Shown: positions 18,478 through 26,884 of the stretch, one piece after another
How the letters are laid out: each line of letters opens with the position of its first letter
Position numbering within the stretch: the stretch's first letter is position 1
Assembly: GCA_004796425.1 (NCBI GenBank)
Contig: QZLB01000075.1
Span: 1-49,294, forward strand
Direction of reading: 5' to 3'
From: Desulfobulbaceae bacterium
GTDB taxonomy: Bacteria; Desulfobacterota; Desulfobulbia; Desulfobulbales; Desulfocapsaceae
DNA: 49,294 nt
Made by a program: the position numbers and the translations under genes
Notes under the pieces: generated by a model
Told to the model about the DNA's origin: nothing
Seen by the model: the letters and a program-made list of their open reading frames with translations, nothing else
Databases searched by the model: none

Positions 18478-18810
18478 GAGTTTCAGCAGAGTATTAATAT
18501 TCTTATTCAACTAGTAAAAATTATTAAATAGAGCAAGTAACTGGTATTCCGTTGAATCATCTGGTGCTGTATAATGCAGGCGTAAGATTGTCCAAAAAAT
18601 TGTACTTTCGAGGTTTGAGAGGAGTTGTTTGGTTCTTCTTTGGTTCGCTGTTAAGATCACGTAATTGTTTGCTAAAAAGTAATTTGTGTTTTTTTGGCAT
18701 ACTACCTGCATTATTAATAGTGCTTTTTATCTCTTCTCTCCTTTCTCCCGGAAAAGCCGACTCACGCTAGTCGGCTTTTCTACGTTAGGTCTCGAGTAAA
18801 TTCAGGAATT
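18478..18810. other. Intergenic region with possible short transcript
   Basis: This holds a consensus TATAAT at 18570-18575 (its -35, TTCCGT at 18547-18552 with a 17-base spacer, is weak) and ends in a terminator hairpin at 18752-18779. A transcript between them would be about 200 bases and non-coding or nearly so. The open frame at 18552-18770 runs into the hairpin and does not look like a real protein. I do not recognise an RNA family. Confidence 0.3.
18752..18779 (+). terminator. Intrinsic terminator between serA and the DUF362 gene
   Basis: AAAAGCCGACT (18752-18762) pairs perfectly with AGTCGGCTTTT (18769-18779) around a six-base loop. The four Ts end the stem, giving a short U tract. 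It lies 275 bases beyond the serA stop, so it either ends a long serA 3' UTR or belongs to a separate short transcript. Confidence 0.8.
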
Positions 18811-19737
18811 ATGCGCACCTCAGTATATCTCGATTTTCATACCGGTTACGATCATGGCTGGATAAAAACGTTTGTTGATCGTTTTTTTCAACAACATGGG
18901 CCGAACAATTTTAATGGTAATCATGTGTTGCTCAAACCGAATTTGATCAGCTCCCGGGGGCCACGACTTGCCTGCACTGATCATCAGGTAATACGAGCGA
19001 CTGCTGAGTGGTTCATTGATCATGGCGCCCAGGTTGCAATTGGTGACTCCCCAGCCTTTGGCTCTACTCGCAGTGTGTTAAAAAATCAACACATACTGGA
19101 ACATCTTGCTGATTTACCAATCGAGATTGTTGAGTTTAAAACACCGATCATCAAAACCCTCTCTCATGGGATTCAAATTGGGGTGTCCGAGGAAGCGTTG
19201 GCGTGTGATTTTCTGGTTAACCTGCCACGGGTAAAAGCCCATAATCAGATGTATATGACCCTGGCCGTCAAGAACGCATTTGGTATTGTCTGCGGTATAC
19301 GTAAAGCGGTGGCACATATGAAAAACGGTCTTTCCCACAACCGGTTTGGTGATCTGATGCTTGATCTGGTAGCGTTACTGCCACCGTCAATTGGGATATT
19401 GGACGGTATCGAGGGGATGCACCGGGAGGGTCCACTAAAAGGTGACCTGATTAAACTCGGATTTTTCGCCGCTTCGGAAAGCCACCTCGGGTTAGATTGC
19501 ATGACCCATCAACTCCTTCACCTTGACCCGTTACGTTCACCTGTCATCAGGGCGGCCAGGCAACGCGGGCTTCATGGTGCTTACCCTGATGAACTTGAGT
19601 ATTCTCTGAAAAATCCGGAGGATTTTTCTCCACCAGAATTCATCACCCCGATTTTACTGAATCCGGTGCCATTTAATCCTTTCAGATTCTTAGCAAGCTC
19701 TTTCAAGCGCGCGTTGATGAGATTGCAAAAAACGTGA
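18811..19737 (+). CDS. DUF362 domain protein
   Basis: A 308-residue protein of the DUF362 family. Typical text includes VLLKPNLIS (about 41-49), ATAEWFIDHGAQVAIGDSPAFGST, LVNLPRVKAHNQMYMTLAVKNAFGIV, and ILDGIEGMHREGP. Some DUF362 proteins carry a C-terminal ferredoxin and are annotated as iron-sulfur proteins; this one ends in a basic helical tail with no cysteine clusters, so no cluster is expected. No experimental function is assigned to this subtype. Start ATG 18811 follows CAGGA. The neighbouring fabL-like gene is 158 bases downstream in the same direction, with a possible promoter or hairpin between, so joint transcription is uncertain. Confidence 0.8.
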   Translation: MRTSVYLDFHTGYDHGWIKTFVDRFFQQHGPNNFNGNHVLLKPNLISSRGPRLACTDHQVIRATAEWFIDHGAQVAIGDSPAFGSTRSVLKNQHILEHLADLPIEIVEFKTPIIKTLSHGIQIGVSEEALACDFLVNLPRVKAHNQMYMTLAVKNAFGIVCGIRKAVAHMKNGLSHNRFGDLMLDLVALLPPSIGILDGIEGMHREGPLKGDLIKLGFFAASESHLGLDCMTHQLLHLDPLRSPVIRAARQRGLHGAYPDELEYSLKNPEDFSPPEFITPILLNPVPFNPFRFLASSFKRALMRLQKT

Positions 19738-19895
19738 TCAAATTGATACCTCCCACCCGGAAAGATAATAGATTGATATAAGAATTATTTACTATTATAT
19801 TCTGTCGCGCTTATAGTATGGCGTATGACTAACGGCCGGTTTGTGAAATTCCATAAACAGAGCAGCCGGCTTATCATTTAGAATAAGGATCAATT

Positions 19896-20648
19896 ATGTT
19901 TAATTTAAATGGGCGGGTTGCCCTTATAACAGGAGGCTCGCGTGGTATTGGCCGGGCGATAGCCTTGCGTCTTGCTGAGCATGGTATGGATGTCGTGGTC
20001 AATTACGTTCGACACAAAAAGGACGCGCAATTTACTGCTACTGAGGTTGAAAAACTCGGGCAAAAGTGTTTGACGGTCAAAGCAAATGTTGCCAAAGAAC
20101 AGGATGTCGTCCACATGTTTGAGACTATCCAGCAGGAATTTGGCCGGGTTGATGTACTGGTAAGTAATGCCGCATCTGGTGTCTTGAAGCCGGCGCTGGA
20201 GCTGACGGAGCGTCATTGGAACTGGGCAATGGATATAAATGCCCGGGCATTGCTCAGCCTCGTGCAACTTGGTCTGCCACTGATGCGCGAAGGTTCCCGG
20301 GTGATTGCAGTTTCGAGCCTCGGTTCAATTCGGGCGATTCAAAATTATACGACGGTTGGTGCCTCCAAAGCAGCGTTGGAATCTCTCGTGAGGCACCTGG
20401 CGGTTGAGCTTGGACCAAAAGGTATACGGGTAAACACGGTCAGTGCAGGAGCCGTAGATACCGATGCCCTGAAAAAATTTCCCAATCGAGATGAGATTCT
20501 TGAGGGTGCGATGTCTCGGACTCCTTTGGGCAGGCTCACTACTCCCGATGATGTGGCGGATGTGGCACTCTTTCTCTGCAGTAATCTTGCGGACATGATC
20601 CAGGGTCAAGTCGTGACCGTGGATGGCGGCTATGCCATAATGGGCTAA
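19896..20648 (+). CDS. fabL: Enoyl-ACP reductase, FabL type (SDR family)
   Basis: A short-chain dehydrogenase fold of 250 residues. The NADP site is TGGSRGIG (12-19). Three points favour an enoyl-ACP reductase of the FabL type over FabG. The active-site pair is Tyr151-x6-Lys158 (NYTTVGASK), the Y-x6-K spacing of enoyl reductases rather than Y-x3-K of ketoreductases. The surrounding SSLGSIRAIQNYTTVG and VDTDALKKFPNRDEIL closely resemble what I know of Bacillus FabL, and Tyr151/Lys158 are the same numbers. It would reduce trans-2-enoyl-ACP with NADPH in the last step of fatty acid elongation. AAGGAT precedes the ATG. It is not inside a fab cluster. A regular SDR of other specificity remains possible. 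Confidence 0.75.
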   Translation: MFNLNGRVALITGGSRGIGRAIALRLAEHGMDVVVNYVRHKKDAQFTATEVEKLGQKCLTVKANVAKEQDVVHMFETIQQEFGRVDVLVSNAASGVLKPALELTERHWNWAMDINARALLSLVQLGLPLMREGSRVIAVSSLGSIRAIQNYTTVGASKAALESLVRHLAVELGPKGIRVNTVSAGAVDTDALKKFPNRDEILEGAMSRTPLGRLTTPDDVADVALFLCSNLADMIQGQVVTVDGGYAIMG

Positions 20649-20670
20649 CCAGCATTTATGCAGAGCACTA

Positions 20671-22323
20671 CTAACGGGGTTTCAGCGCAGCTGAGGCCCT
20701 GCGGTAAATGACATAAACAGTCAACAGCGACAAAACAATCATCCCAACTCCCCAGGCGAGGATAATCAACGCGTCAAACAGGGGAAGACCTTTATGTTGC
20801 CAGAGCCAGCTTCGCATCAAACGATACGTTGGTGAAAAGCCAAGCAATAAAATGGTGAGTGTGTAAGTGATGGCGCAGAAAAGGTACATTACCGCCCCGG
20901 GGCCCATTGAGGCCGCTCGGTTTTCGGCGTTATAGTCGGCAAAGATGGTGCCAAACCCAAGTGCAAGTGCGACGACGGTCCAACAGATAATGAGAGCCGT
21001 AACCAGAGAAATCCACCACATGGGACCGTCGATTTGCAGAAAATGGTTTGATACACCGATTAGGATGATGGTCAGGATCGTAAACGGGATCAAGTAGAAG
21101 ATATATTTGTAGCAGAGAAACCGTTTCATGCTCATGGGTGAGTTCCTGATTAGGTAGAACGCACCTCCCTCTGCACCGATCGAAGGATAGACAAAGCGTG
21201 CGGCCAGTGACGCTGCCAAAAAGCCGGTAAGGCCAATATTGCCAAAGGCAATGAGGTTAGCGACATAGGTGGTCCCGAACGTTCGCTCTAAAGGTAAGAC
21301 TTTGAAATTATAGAGGTATACCACCACCAGGGCACCGATCATAAAGAATTGAGACCACTCTTTTGAATCTCGGAGAAAAGAGATTGTTTCCTTTTTGAAA
21401 ACCCATTGCCAGCCCCGATACTGTTTGGGTTGGGGTCTTCGGAAGCTCCGGTGTCCGCCAAAGGATTCTTGGGATTTGGAAAAACCAGGTAAAAACAGCC
21501 GCATCATGGCCAACTCACCCAGAAAGTAGATGATCAGTGGTGTTAGGATGATCAAGGCCAGTAGCAACCAATCGATCCGCTGATCCAACAGGTAGGTTGA
21601 TAGCAGATTTGCAGTCCAGCCGGCTGGCAGCCAGGGGCCTGCCGGGTTCGACACCGCTGAAAGGTACTCAATGAACTGACCGTACTTCTCGGGGTTTACC
21701 AGGTCTTCGGGACGCAATAACCTGAAAATGAGGTAGAGAAAGATACCGAAGCAGAGGGTCAGGTAAAAGATGATATCTTTGGTTCGTCTGGCAGGAAAAA
21801 GGTATACCAGGATAATAATGATTACCACAGCAATTGCCGAGGCGGTAAATGAGGTCGCGGGTATTGCCGCCAGGAGCAATGGCCAGTAGAGAATACCGGA
21901 ATCAAAAACGACCCCGAACGCAGCAAATATAGGAATTGAGAATAACAGTACCATCCATGAGGTATTGAAGAAAGTGGTAATCAACCGCATGTTGAAGAGC
22001 TCATCAATACCGGCTGGTGAGGCCACCATCAGCTCATTGTCTTTCGACAGGTAGAGGGTCGAGACACTGGTGATCATCGAGGAGAAGATGAGCATGGCAA
22101 AAATGGTGATCCAGGCCATTTGAAAGATTTTCATACTGAGGATAATTCCCAGCTCGTTTTGGGCATGGAAATAGGCCACCGTTCTCCAGGTAACCAGGTA
22201 GAGTACCACGCAGATTGCCAGGCCAAGCAGGGAAATCAGGCTGGTCTTCAGATTAAAAACTGAGCCACTGAACAGTTTGTTTTTCAGTATTCGGGTGTAG
22301 GGGAAAAAGAGCCGGGGGATCAT
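20671..22323 (-). CDS. ABC exporter membrane subunit
   Basis: A 550-residue integral membrane protein with many hydrophobic segments (roughly a dozen) in two halves separated by a basic cytoplasmic loop near 270-310 (SKSQESFGGHRSFRRPQPK). It belongs with putative ABC-type exporters whose permease is not a classical ABC-2 six-helix protein. Its start overlaps the stop of the ATPase gene upstream by four bases (ATGA), a sign of translational coupling and of a two-gene transporter. The substrate is unknown. The ATG at 22323 is the only sensible start. Confidence 0.8.
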   Translation of the reverse strand: MIPRLFFPYTRILKNKLFSGSVFNLKTSLISLLGLAICVVLYLVTWRTVAYFHAQNELGIILSMKIFQMAWITIFAMLIFSSMITSVSTLYLSKDNELMVASPAGIDELFNMRLITTFFNTSWMVLLFSIPIFAAFGVVFDSGILYWPLLLAAIPATSFTASAIAVVIIIILVYLFPARRTKDIIFYLTLCFGIFLYLIFRLLRPEDLVNPEKYGQFIEYLSAVSNPAGPWLPAGWTANLLSTYLLDQRIDWLLLALIILTPLIIYFLGELAMMRLFLPGFSKSQESFGGHRSFRRPQPKQYRGWQWVFKKETISFLRDSKEWSQFFMIGALVVVYLYNFKVLPLERTFGTTYVANLIAFGNIGLTGFLAASLAARFVYPSIGAEGGAFYLIRNSPMSMKRFLCYKYIFYLIPFTILTIILIGVSNHFLQIDGPMWWISLVTALIICWTVVALALGFGTIFADYNAENRAASMGPGAVMYLFCAITYTLTILLLGFSPTYRLMRSWLWQHKGLPLFDALIILAWGVGMIVLSLLTVYVIYRRASAALKPR

Positions 22324-23129
22324 AGGGTACGGTTTAGCACATTATCATTTTGGTTGTTTCTCAGCGCGGCAATGACCTCCTGGAGTTCAAACGCTCCGGT
22401 CAGTTGCAGAAAAAGATCCTCTAAATTCTCTGAAGCATGCTTTTGCTCCTGCTTCAGCTCACTTACGGTCCCCGATGCGACAATAGAGCCATGGGCGATA
22501 ATTGAGATTCGATCGCACAATTCTTCAGCAATCTCCATTGAGTGGGTTGAAAGGAACACTGTCTTACCTTCAGAGGCTTTGGATTTAAAAAGTTCCTTGA
22601 CGATTCTGGCACTTTTGGGGTCAAGACCTACCATTGGCTCATCAACAACGATAAGCGGTTGCTCCAGCATAAAAATTGAAGTCATGATCAGCTTCTGCCG
22701 CATGCCATGCGAGTAACTCTCAATCAGGTTGTCCTGCCATTCCTCAATATCAAAATAGTTGAGATACTCCTGTGATCGGCCCAGAAAATCCGTCCCGTTT
22801 GCCGATTGTGGGTAAAGGCTGGCAATAAAGCTTAAGTACTCCGAGCCGGTAAGCTTTTCATAAAGGTAGGGTCGATCAGGGATATACCCGGTCAACTCGC
22901 GGCAGCGTGAGGGATCTTTGCTCATGGGATGACCGTGAATACTTAAATCTCCTGCTGTGGGCTGGAGCAGACCAGCGATCATCTTTATAGTGGTGGTTTT
23001 TCCCGCTCCGTTGGGACCGAGAAAACCAAATATCTCACCCTGTCCGACCTCTATATCTATCTGGTTGACTGCGGTAAATTTATCAAAGGTTTTAGAGAGT
23101 TTCTCTAATTTGAGAATCGATGGTTTCAT
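22320..23129 (-). CDS. ABC transporter ATP-binding protein
   Basis: A 269-residue ABC ATPase that powers the membrane subunit encoded directly after it. Walker A is GPNGAGKTT (about 38-46), the signature is degenerate (SYSHGMRQKL in place of LSGGQ), Walker B reads LIVVDEPMVGLDP, and the switch His is in LSTHSM. The C-terminal 45 residues after SGTVSELKQEQ are typical of ABC-2-like exporters. The transglutaminase-like gene lies 17 bases upstream on the same strand, so 25439 to 20671 may form one transcript. Confidence 0.93.
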   Translation of the reverse strand: MKPSILKLEKLSKTFDKFTAVNQIDIEVGQGEIFGFLGPNGAGKTTTIKMIAGLLQPTAGDLSIHGHPMSKDPSRCRELTGYIPDRPYLYEKLTGSEYLSFIASLYPQSANGTDFLGRSQEYLNYFDIEEWQDNLIESYSHGMRQKLIMTSIFMLEQPLIVVDEPMVGLDPKSARIVKELFKSKASEGKTVFLSTHSMEIAEELCDRISIIAHGSIVASGTVSELKQEQKHASENLEDLFLQLTGAFELQEVIAALRNNQNDNVLNRTL

Positions 23130-23146
23130 AGATCTGATTATTACCT

Positions 23147-24616
23147 TTACTGTTTATTCGGCAGTGGCTCAATTTTCAACGAACCGAGCAGGCTGCCGAT
23201 AAGTGCTTGTTCCTGGAGTCCGCCCCCGGTAAAGCGCAGATGCGAAAGGTCTGCGGGGAACTGGTTGGTGGTCGTATCGAGGCTCACCCACTGACCCGCG
23301 AGATAGACTTCATTCCAGGCGTGATAATAAAATGCTTCTTTATGATACACAACGCCTACGGCAATCTGGGTGGGAACGCCAGCGGCACGAGACAGGGCGG
23401 CAAATAAAGAGGCGTGTTCGTTGCAATCTCCCCGCAGGTTGTTCAGGGTGGTAACAGCATCGGGTATGCCAATTACCGGTCTTTTCTCGAGTGCGTTATG
23501 GACCCAGTCGGCAAGCATTTTTACTTTCTCCAGAGATGTGGTTGCACCGCTCGTCAACTCCGTGCTTTTCGCGATGATATTCTCGGCATCAGCTTGAATA
23601 TAAGGGGTTGCTGCAAGGTATTTTTCGAAACCGAGAGGAACCTGCTCATCGGTTGATGTCTCAGGAATCGTCTCAAGGGTTACTATCAATAACCCGTCAG
23701 TAAACTGCTGGCGCCCATGGTTGAGTATAAACTGGTGGTCATCAGGCAAGCTCAGTCTATAGTGAGCGACGGTGGTCGAACCAAGGTCAATCATCTCTCC
23801 AACAATCTGGACTGCCACAGAACTCAGTAACTCTGTTGATTCGGAATCAATCTGTTTGGCTTTGAATTCAGGTTCTTTGAGGAAGACAAAGCCAGCCGGA
23901 GATTCTTCTTTTACAACATTGCCCTCATCGTCGAGCCAGGAACTGACCCGGGCGCCGGAAAAATTTTCATTAAATCGGTGCAGGTTAAAAATTCGCCCAT
24001 GTATCAATACCTGTTCTTTACCTCGATATTCCAGGATAGATTCTTTCGCGGTGAGAGAAATTGGGTCAAACCAGGGTATACGTCTTTTCTCACCAGACTC
24101 GATGCCCTGGATCAGGAGGTAGGCACGACGAGTGGTTGCCAGGAGTGGCGGCTTTGCAAGAACCATCGAGTCTTGAATGGTAGAACTGCCGGTTTCAAGC
24201 GTATAAGAGACTGTGTTTCCATCTACCTGCCCTGCGGCTGCCATTCGGTAGAAGGGCGATGAAAACGTGAAAGTGAATGTTTGTAGCCGATTACCGCTAT
24301 CAAGGGTGGCTTCCATATCGAGATCAATGACATGGGTCTGGGCTGAGATATTCAGCTGCATATGCGCCTTCTGGCGCAGTACAATCTGCTCTCCCTCAGG
24401 CAGAAACTGGTTTTCGACGTAACCAATTTTATTATCCTTGAAATAGATTCCTTGAAAGACGGTGCGTTCTGCACGTTCAAGAGCGGCAGCCTCTCTGGTG
24501 TCGATGGTCTCGATAAAATAATCTCGCCCCAGAAGCATACTGAACAGGGTCATCCAAAGTATGAAAAGGCCAATCTTGATCAGTGGAAATCCGGGTCGGT
24601 CATGTCGTTCAGTCAT
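23147..24616 (-). CDS. Membrane-anchored transglutaminase-like protein
   Basis: A 489-residue protein with one N-terminal membrane helix (about 12-30) and the rest outside the cytoplasm. The C-terminal 130 residues contain a transglutaminase-like papain fold with the full triad: Cys398 in RGDCNEHASLF, His432 in YYHAWNEVY and Asp447 in WVSLDTT. The region between (40-340) is beta-rich and unrecognised. Such bacterial proteins may act as cysteine proteases or crosslinkers; no substrate can be named. It precedes the ABC exporter genes by 17 bases and overlaps the end of the diguanylate cyclase gene by 8 bases, so the four genes are likely co-transcribed. The ATG at 24616 fits the overlap. Confidence 0.85.
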   Translation of the reverse strand: MTERHDRPGFPLIKIGLFILWMTLFSMLLGRDYFIETIDTREAAALERAERTVFQGIYFKDNKIGYVENQFLPEGEQIVLRQKAHMQLNISAQTHVIDLDMEATLDSGNRLQTFTFTFSSPFYRMAAAGQVDGNTVSYTLETGSSTIQDSMVLAKPPLLATTRRAYLLIQGIESGEKRRIPWFDPISLTAKESILEYRGKEQVLIHGRIFNLHRFNENFSGARVSSWLDDEGNVVKEESPAGFVFLKEPEFKAKQIDSESTELLSSVAVQIVGEMIDLGSTTVAHYRLSLPDDHQFILNHGRQQFTDGLLIVTLETIPETSTDEQVPLGFEKYLAATPYIQADAENIIAKSTELTSGATTSLEKVKMLADWVHNALEKRPVIGIPDAVTTLNNLRGDCNEHASLFAALSRAAGVPTQIAVGVVYHKEAFYYHAWNEVYLAGQWVSLDTTTNQFPADLSHLRFTGGGLQEQALIGSLLGSLKIEPLPNKQ

Positions 24617-25439
24617 TGTTCTTGAGACTCGAATGTTTCGGTGGCCAGCTTACAACGCAATTTCTACCACTTTCCTTGGCAGTGTAGAGTGCCTTGTCAG
24701 CACGATCTGCAAGGGTTTCAAGGGTATCGTTTTCCTGATATTTACTGATGCCAATAGATATCGTAATAGGAACATTAACCGACATTCCTTCACCTGCCGC
24801 AATTTTCTCTCTGATTCGTTCGGCGAAAATGGCAGCCGCTTCCGGCTGTTCTGTTCTGAATAGAATCAGAAACTCCTCGCCACCCCATCGTACGGGTATA
24901 TCATAAGGACGACACTGGCGTTTGAGTAGGGTCGCAACATCTTTTAATACAATGTCACCAGTATTGTGACCATGCTGGTCATTGACTCGTTTAAAATGAT
25001 CAAGATCCAGAAATAATAAAAAGAGCAATTCGTTACGCCTGCCACTTCGTTCGCATTCACTGCGAAAATTTTCGGTGAAGTACCGTCTGTTTTTCAGTCC
25101 GGTCAGAGAATCGAGAGAAGAGAGTTTACTTAACTGGTTAATGACTCCTTCAAGTTGTTTATCCTTCTCTAATCGGATAGTCCCGAGGACCCCAAAAACG
25201 ATGCCAAAGATGATCGGATGGGCAATAAAAAACCACTGGATTGGTGATTGCAGCGCAGTGTTGACGGGGGCTGGCATACCGAGTTGACTGAGGTGATGAA
25301 CTTCAATAAAGAGCGTAACAAACGGGATCGGGAGTCCCCAGCAGATTCCGAACCAGATATAAATGTTATCCCTGATCCGGTAGCTGAATCGGTTGCTGAC
25401 GGCGCGAAAGAACTCCTTGATTATGTTTCGACGACCCAT
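24609..25439 (-). CDS. Membrane diguanylate cyclase (GGDEF)
   Basis: A 276-residue enzyme predicted to make cyclic di-GMP from two GTP. Two membrane helices (about 27-45 and 68-90) carry a short loop, then a GGDEF domain from about 108. SLTGLKNRRYF opens it, FLDLDHFKRVND holds the metal Asp, and the active-site motif is GGEEF (186-190), a functional variant. The RxxD inhibitory site is present (RPYD, 177-180) exactly five residues before GGEEF, so product inhibition is likely. The small sensor part has no recognised ligand domain. AAGGT precedes the ATG at 25439. It lies next to a cNMP-binding protein and 1.4 kb from a PilZ protein that may read its product. Confidence 0.93.
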   Translation of the reverse strand: MGRRNIIKEFFRAVSNRFSYRIRDNIYIWFGICWGLPIPFVTLFIEVHHLSQLGMPAPVNTALQSPIQWFFIAHPIIFGIVFGVLGTIRLEKDKQLEGVINQLSKLSSLDSLTGLKNRRYFTENFRSECERSGRRNELLFLLFLDLDHFKRVNDQHGHNTGDIVLKDVATLLKRQCRPYDIPVRWGGEEFLILFRTEQPEAAAIFAERIREKIAAGEGMSVNVPITISIGISKYQENDTLETLADRADKALYTAKESGRNCVVSWPPKHSSLKNND

Positions 25440-25478
25440 GTTTTACCTTCGGCTATGCGGAAAGTACGATCGTGGGTT

Positions 25479-25922
25479 TTATGGTTTCAATTCATATTCA
25501 AGCAGTTTCTTGCGGGCGTATGAAAGCTCATTTTCCAGATGAGCAATTCGTTTGAGATTCTCCTGGTTTTGCAGTTCAACTTCCCGGAAGCGGCTGGCAA
25601 GCTGTTTTGTGAGTGGTTTGATGATCGGCAGCTTGTCATTGAGCAGAGCTGCCTGAAACGCCTTATCATGGACCACAATCAAGCGGGATTCTTCTGCGGA
25701 GATAACGGTGGCATATCGTGGTTCATTGGTGAGAATTCCCATCTCGCCAAAAATCTCGCCACTTCCAAGGGTATTCAGTAATTGACGATTGCCTCCGGTG
25801 GCTTTATATATCTCTACCGAGCCGCTGATAATGAGATATACATGTTTACCTGAATCTCCTTCGGTCAGGATTGTCTCTCCCGCTTGGAAGGTTTTTGTGA
25901 CAATTTTCTCAGTTTCGCTCAT
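25479..25922 (-). CDS. Stand-alone cyclic nucleotide-binding domain protein
   Basis: A 147-residue protein: a CRP-like cyclic nucleotide-binding beta barrel (about 10-120) and a C-terminal helix with coiled-coil character (LQNQENLKRIAHLENELSYARKKLLEYE). The phosphate-binding cassette region reads GEIFGEMGILTNEPRYATV, close to the FGExxLL...RxAT consensus, so cNMP binding is plausible. There is no helix-turn-helix, so it is not a CRP-type repressor or activator by itself. The frame is open to 26102, but the ATG at 25922 has a strong ribosome site (cacctcct at 25927-25934 on the plus strand). It starts the run of minus-strand genes that includes the diguanylate cyclase 39 bases on. Confidence 0.85.
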   Translation of the reverse strand: MSETEKIVTKTFQAGETILTEGDSGKHVYLIISGSVEIYKATGGNRQLLNTLGSGEIFGEMGILTNEPRYATVISAEESRLIVVHDKAFQAALLNDKLPIIKPLTKQLASRFREVELQNQENLKRIAHLENELSYARKKLLEYELKP

Positions 25923-26056
25923 AGGGCACCTCCTGTAAGGGGCAGGTATTGTCTGGTTATTGTACCATAGTATCTGAGTGTTTTTAAGCATTCTTTGTAA
26001 GGTCAACATGTTAACGGTGTAAGTAATGGAGTCTGTGCTGCCGAGTACGATAAAAA

Positions 26057-26656
26057 ATGTATAAAACCGAAAAAAAATTGATCCTCGCTTCAGCATCTCC
26101 ACGCAGAAAGAGCATGCTGGAAAATCTGGGTATTCGTTTTTCTATCTGCTCAGCTGAGATCGATGAAGAGCCTCGTCCCGGTGAAATGCCGGAAAACCTT
26201 GTGGTCCGACTTGCCACTGAAAAGGTCCAGTCGGTGGCGCAGCGGTATCCTGAGAGCTGGGTTCTTGGAGCTGACACCATCGTCTGCATTAATGATGAGA
26301 TTCTGGGCAAACCTACTGATCAGGATGAGGCTGTCGAGATGCTTATGAGACTATCGGGTACTACCCATGATGTATTCACCGGCTACTCTCTCTTGCACCG
26401 TGTTTATGCGATAGAACGGAGCGGGTATCGGCGCAGCGGAGTGAGCTTTGGAGCCTTTGACCTGGCCACTGCACAAGCATATGTTGCAACTGGTGAACCA
26501 CTGGATAAAGCGGGTGCATATGGAATCCAGGGTCTGGGTAGTGGACTGGTCAGGGAGATTACCGGTTCTTACACCTCGATTGTCGGAATACCACTGGATT
26601 CAGTGATTTCACTGCTGACTGAATATGGAGTCATATCTTCTGTAATCGCTGGATAA
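26057..26656 (+). CDS. maf: Maf-type nucleoside triphosphate pyrophosphatase
   Basis: Maf/YhdE-family enzyme that hydrolyses non-canonical or excess nucleotides (often dTTP/UTP) to monophosphates. Its 199 residues match the family. The phosphate site is LASASPRRKSML (10-21), followed by EIDEEPRPGE, LGADTIV with the catalytic Asp, LGKPTDQDEAVEML and the late GAYGIQGLGS. The upstream space contains no strong ribosome site (ATAAAAA before the ATG). It is divergent from the cNMP-binding gene. The wide 228-base gap downstream suggests it is not co-transcribed with the HEAT/CNBD/PilZ gene. Confidence 0.93.
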   Translation: MYKTEKKLILASASPRRKSMLENLGIRFSICSAEIDEEPRPGEMPENLVVRLATEKVQSVAQRYPESWVLGADTIVCINDEILGKPTDQDEAVEMLMRLSGTTHDVFTGYSLLHRVYAIERSGYRRSGVSFGAFDLATAQAYVATGEPLDKAGAYGIQGLGSGLVREITGSYTSIVGIPLDSVISLLTEYGVISSVIAG

Positions 26657-26884
26657 TACGGTAGATACATAAATTTTTCTCCCATGGTGTAGGCTTTTCC
26701 ATAACCAGTTGTTGGATCGTGTTCTGTATTTTAACCATCTGTATTTCTTGACTTTTAGAGCATCAGCATGGTATTGAAAAGGATGCGGTCATGTGTTTAT
26801 GGCAAAGTATCCCGGGTTGTTTATTCCTTCCTTTGAGCAAGATCAGCCGGATACGGTCATACCTATCAGAAAATCAAGGCAAGA

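Noticed and set aside
18552-18770. 72-codon frame with a hydrophobic C-terminus
   Set aside because: It runs into the terminator hairpin and has no ribosome site; the hydrophobic end follows from T-rich DNA.
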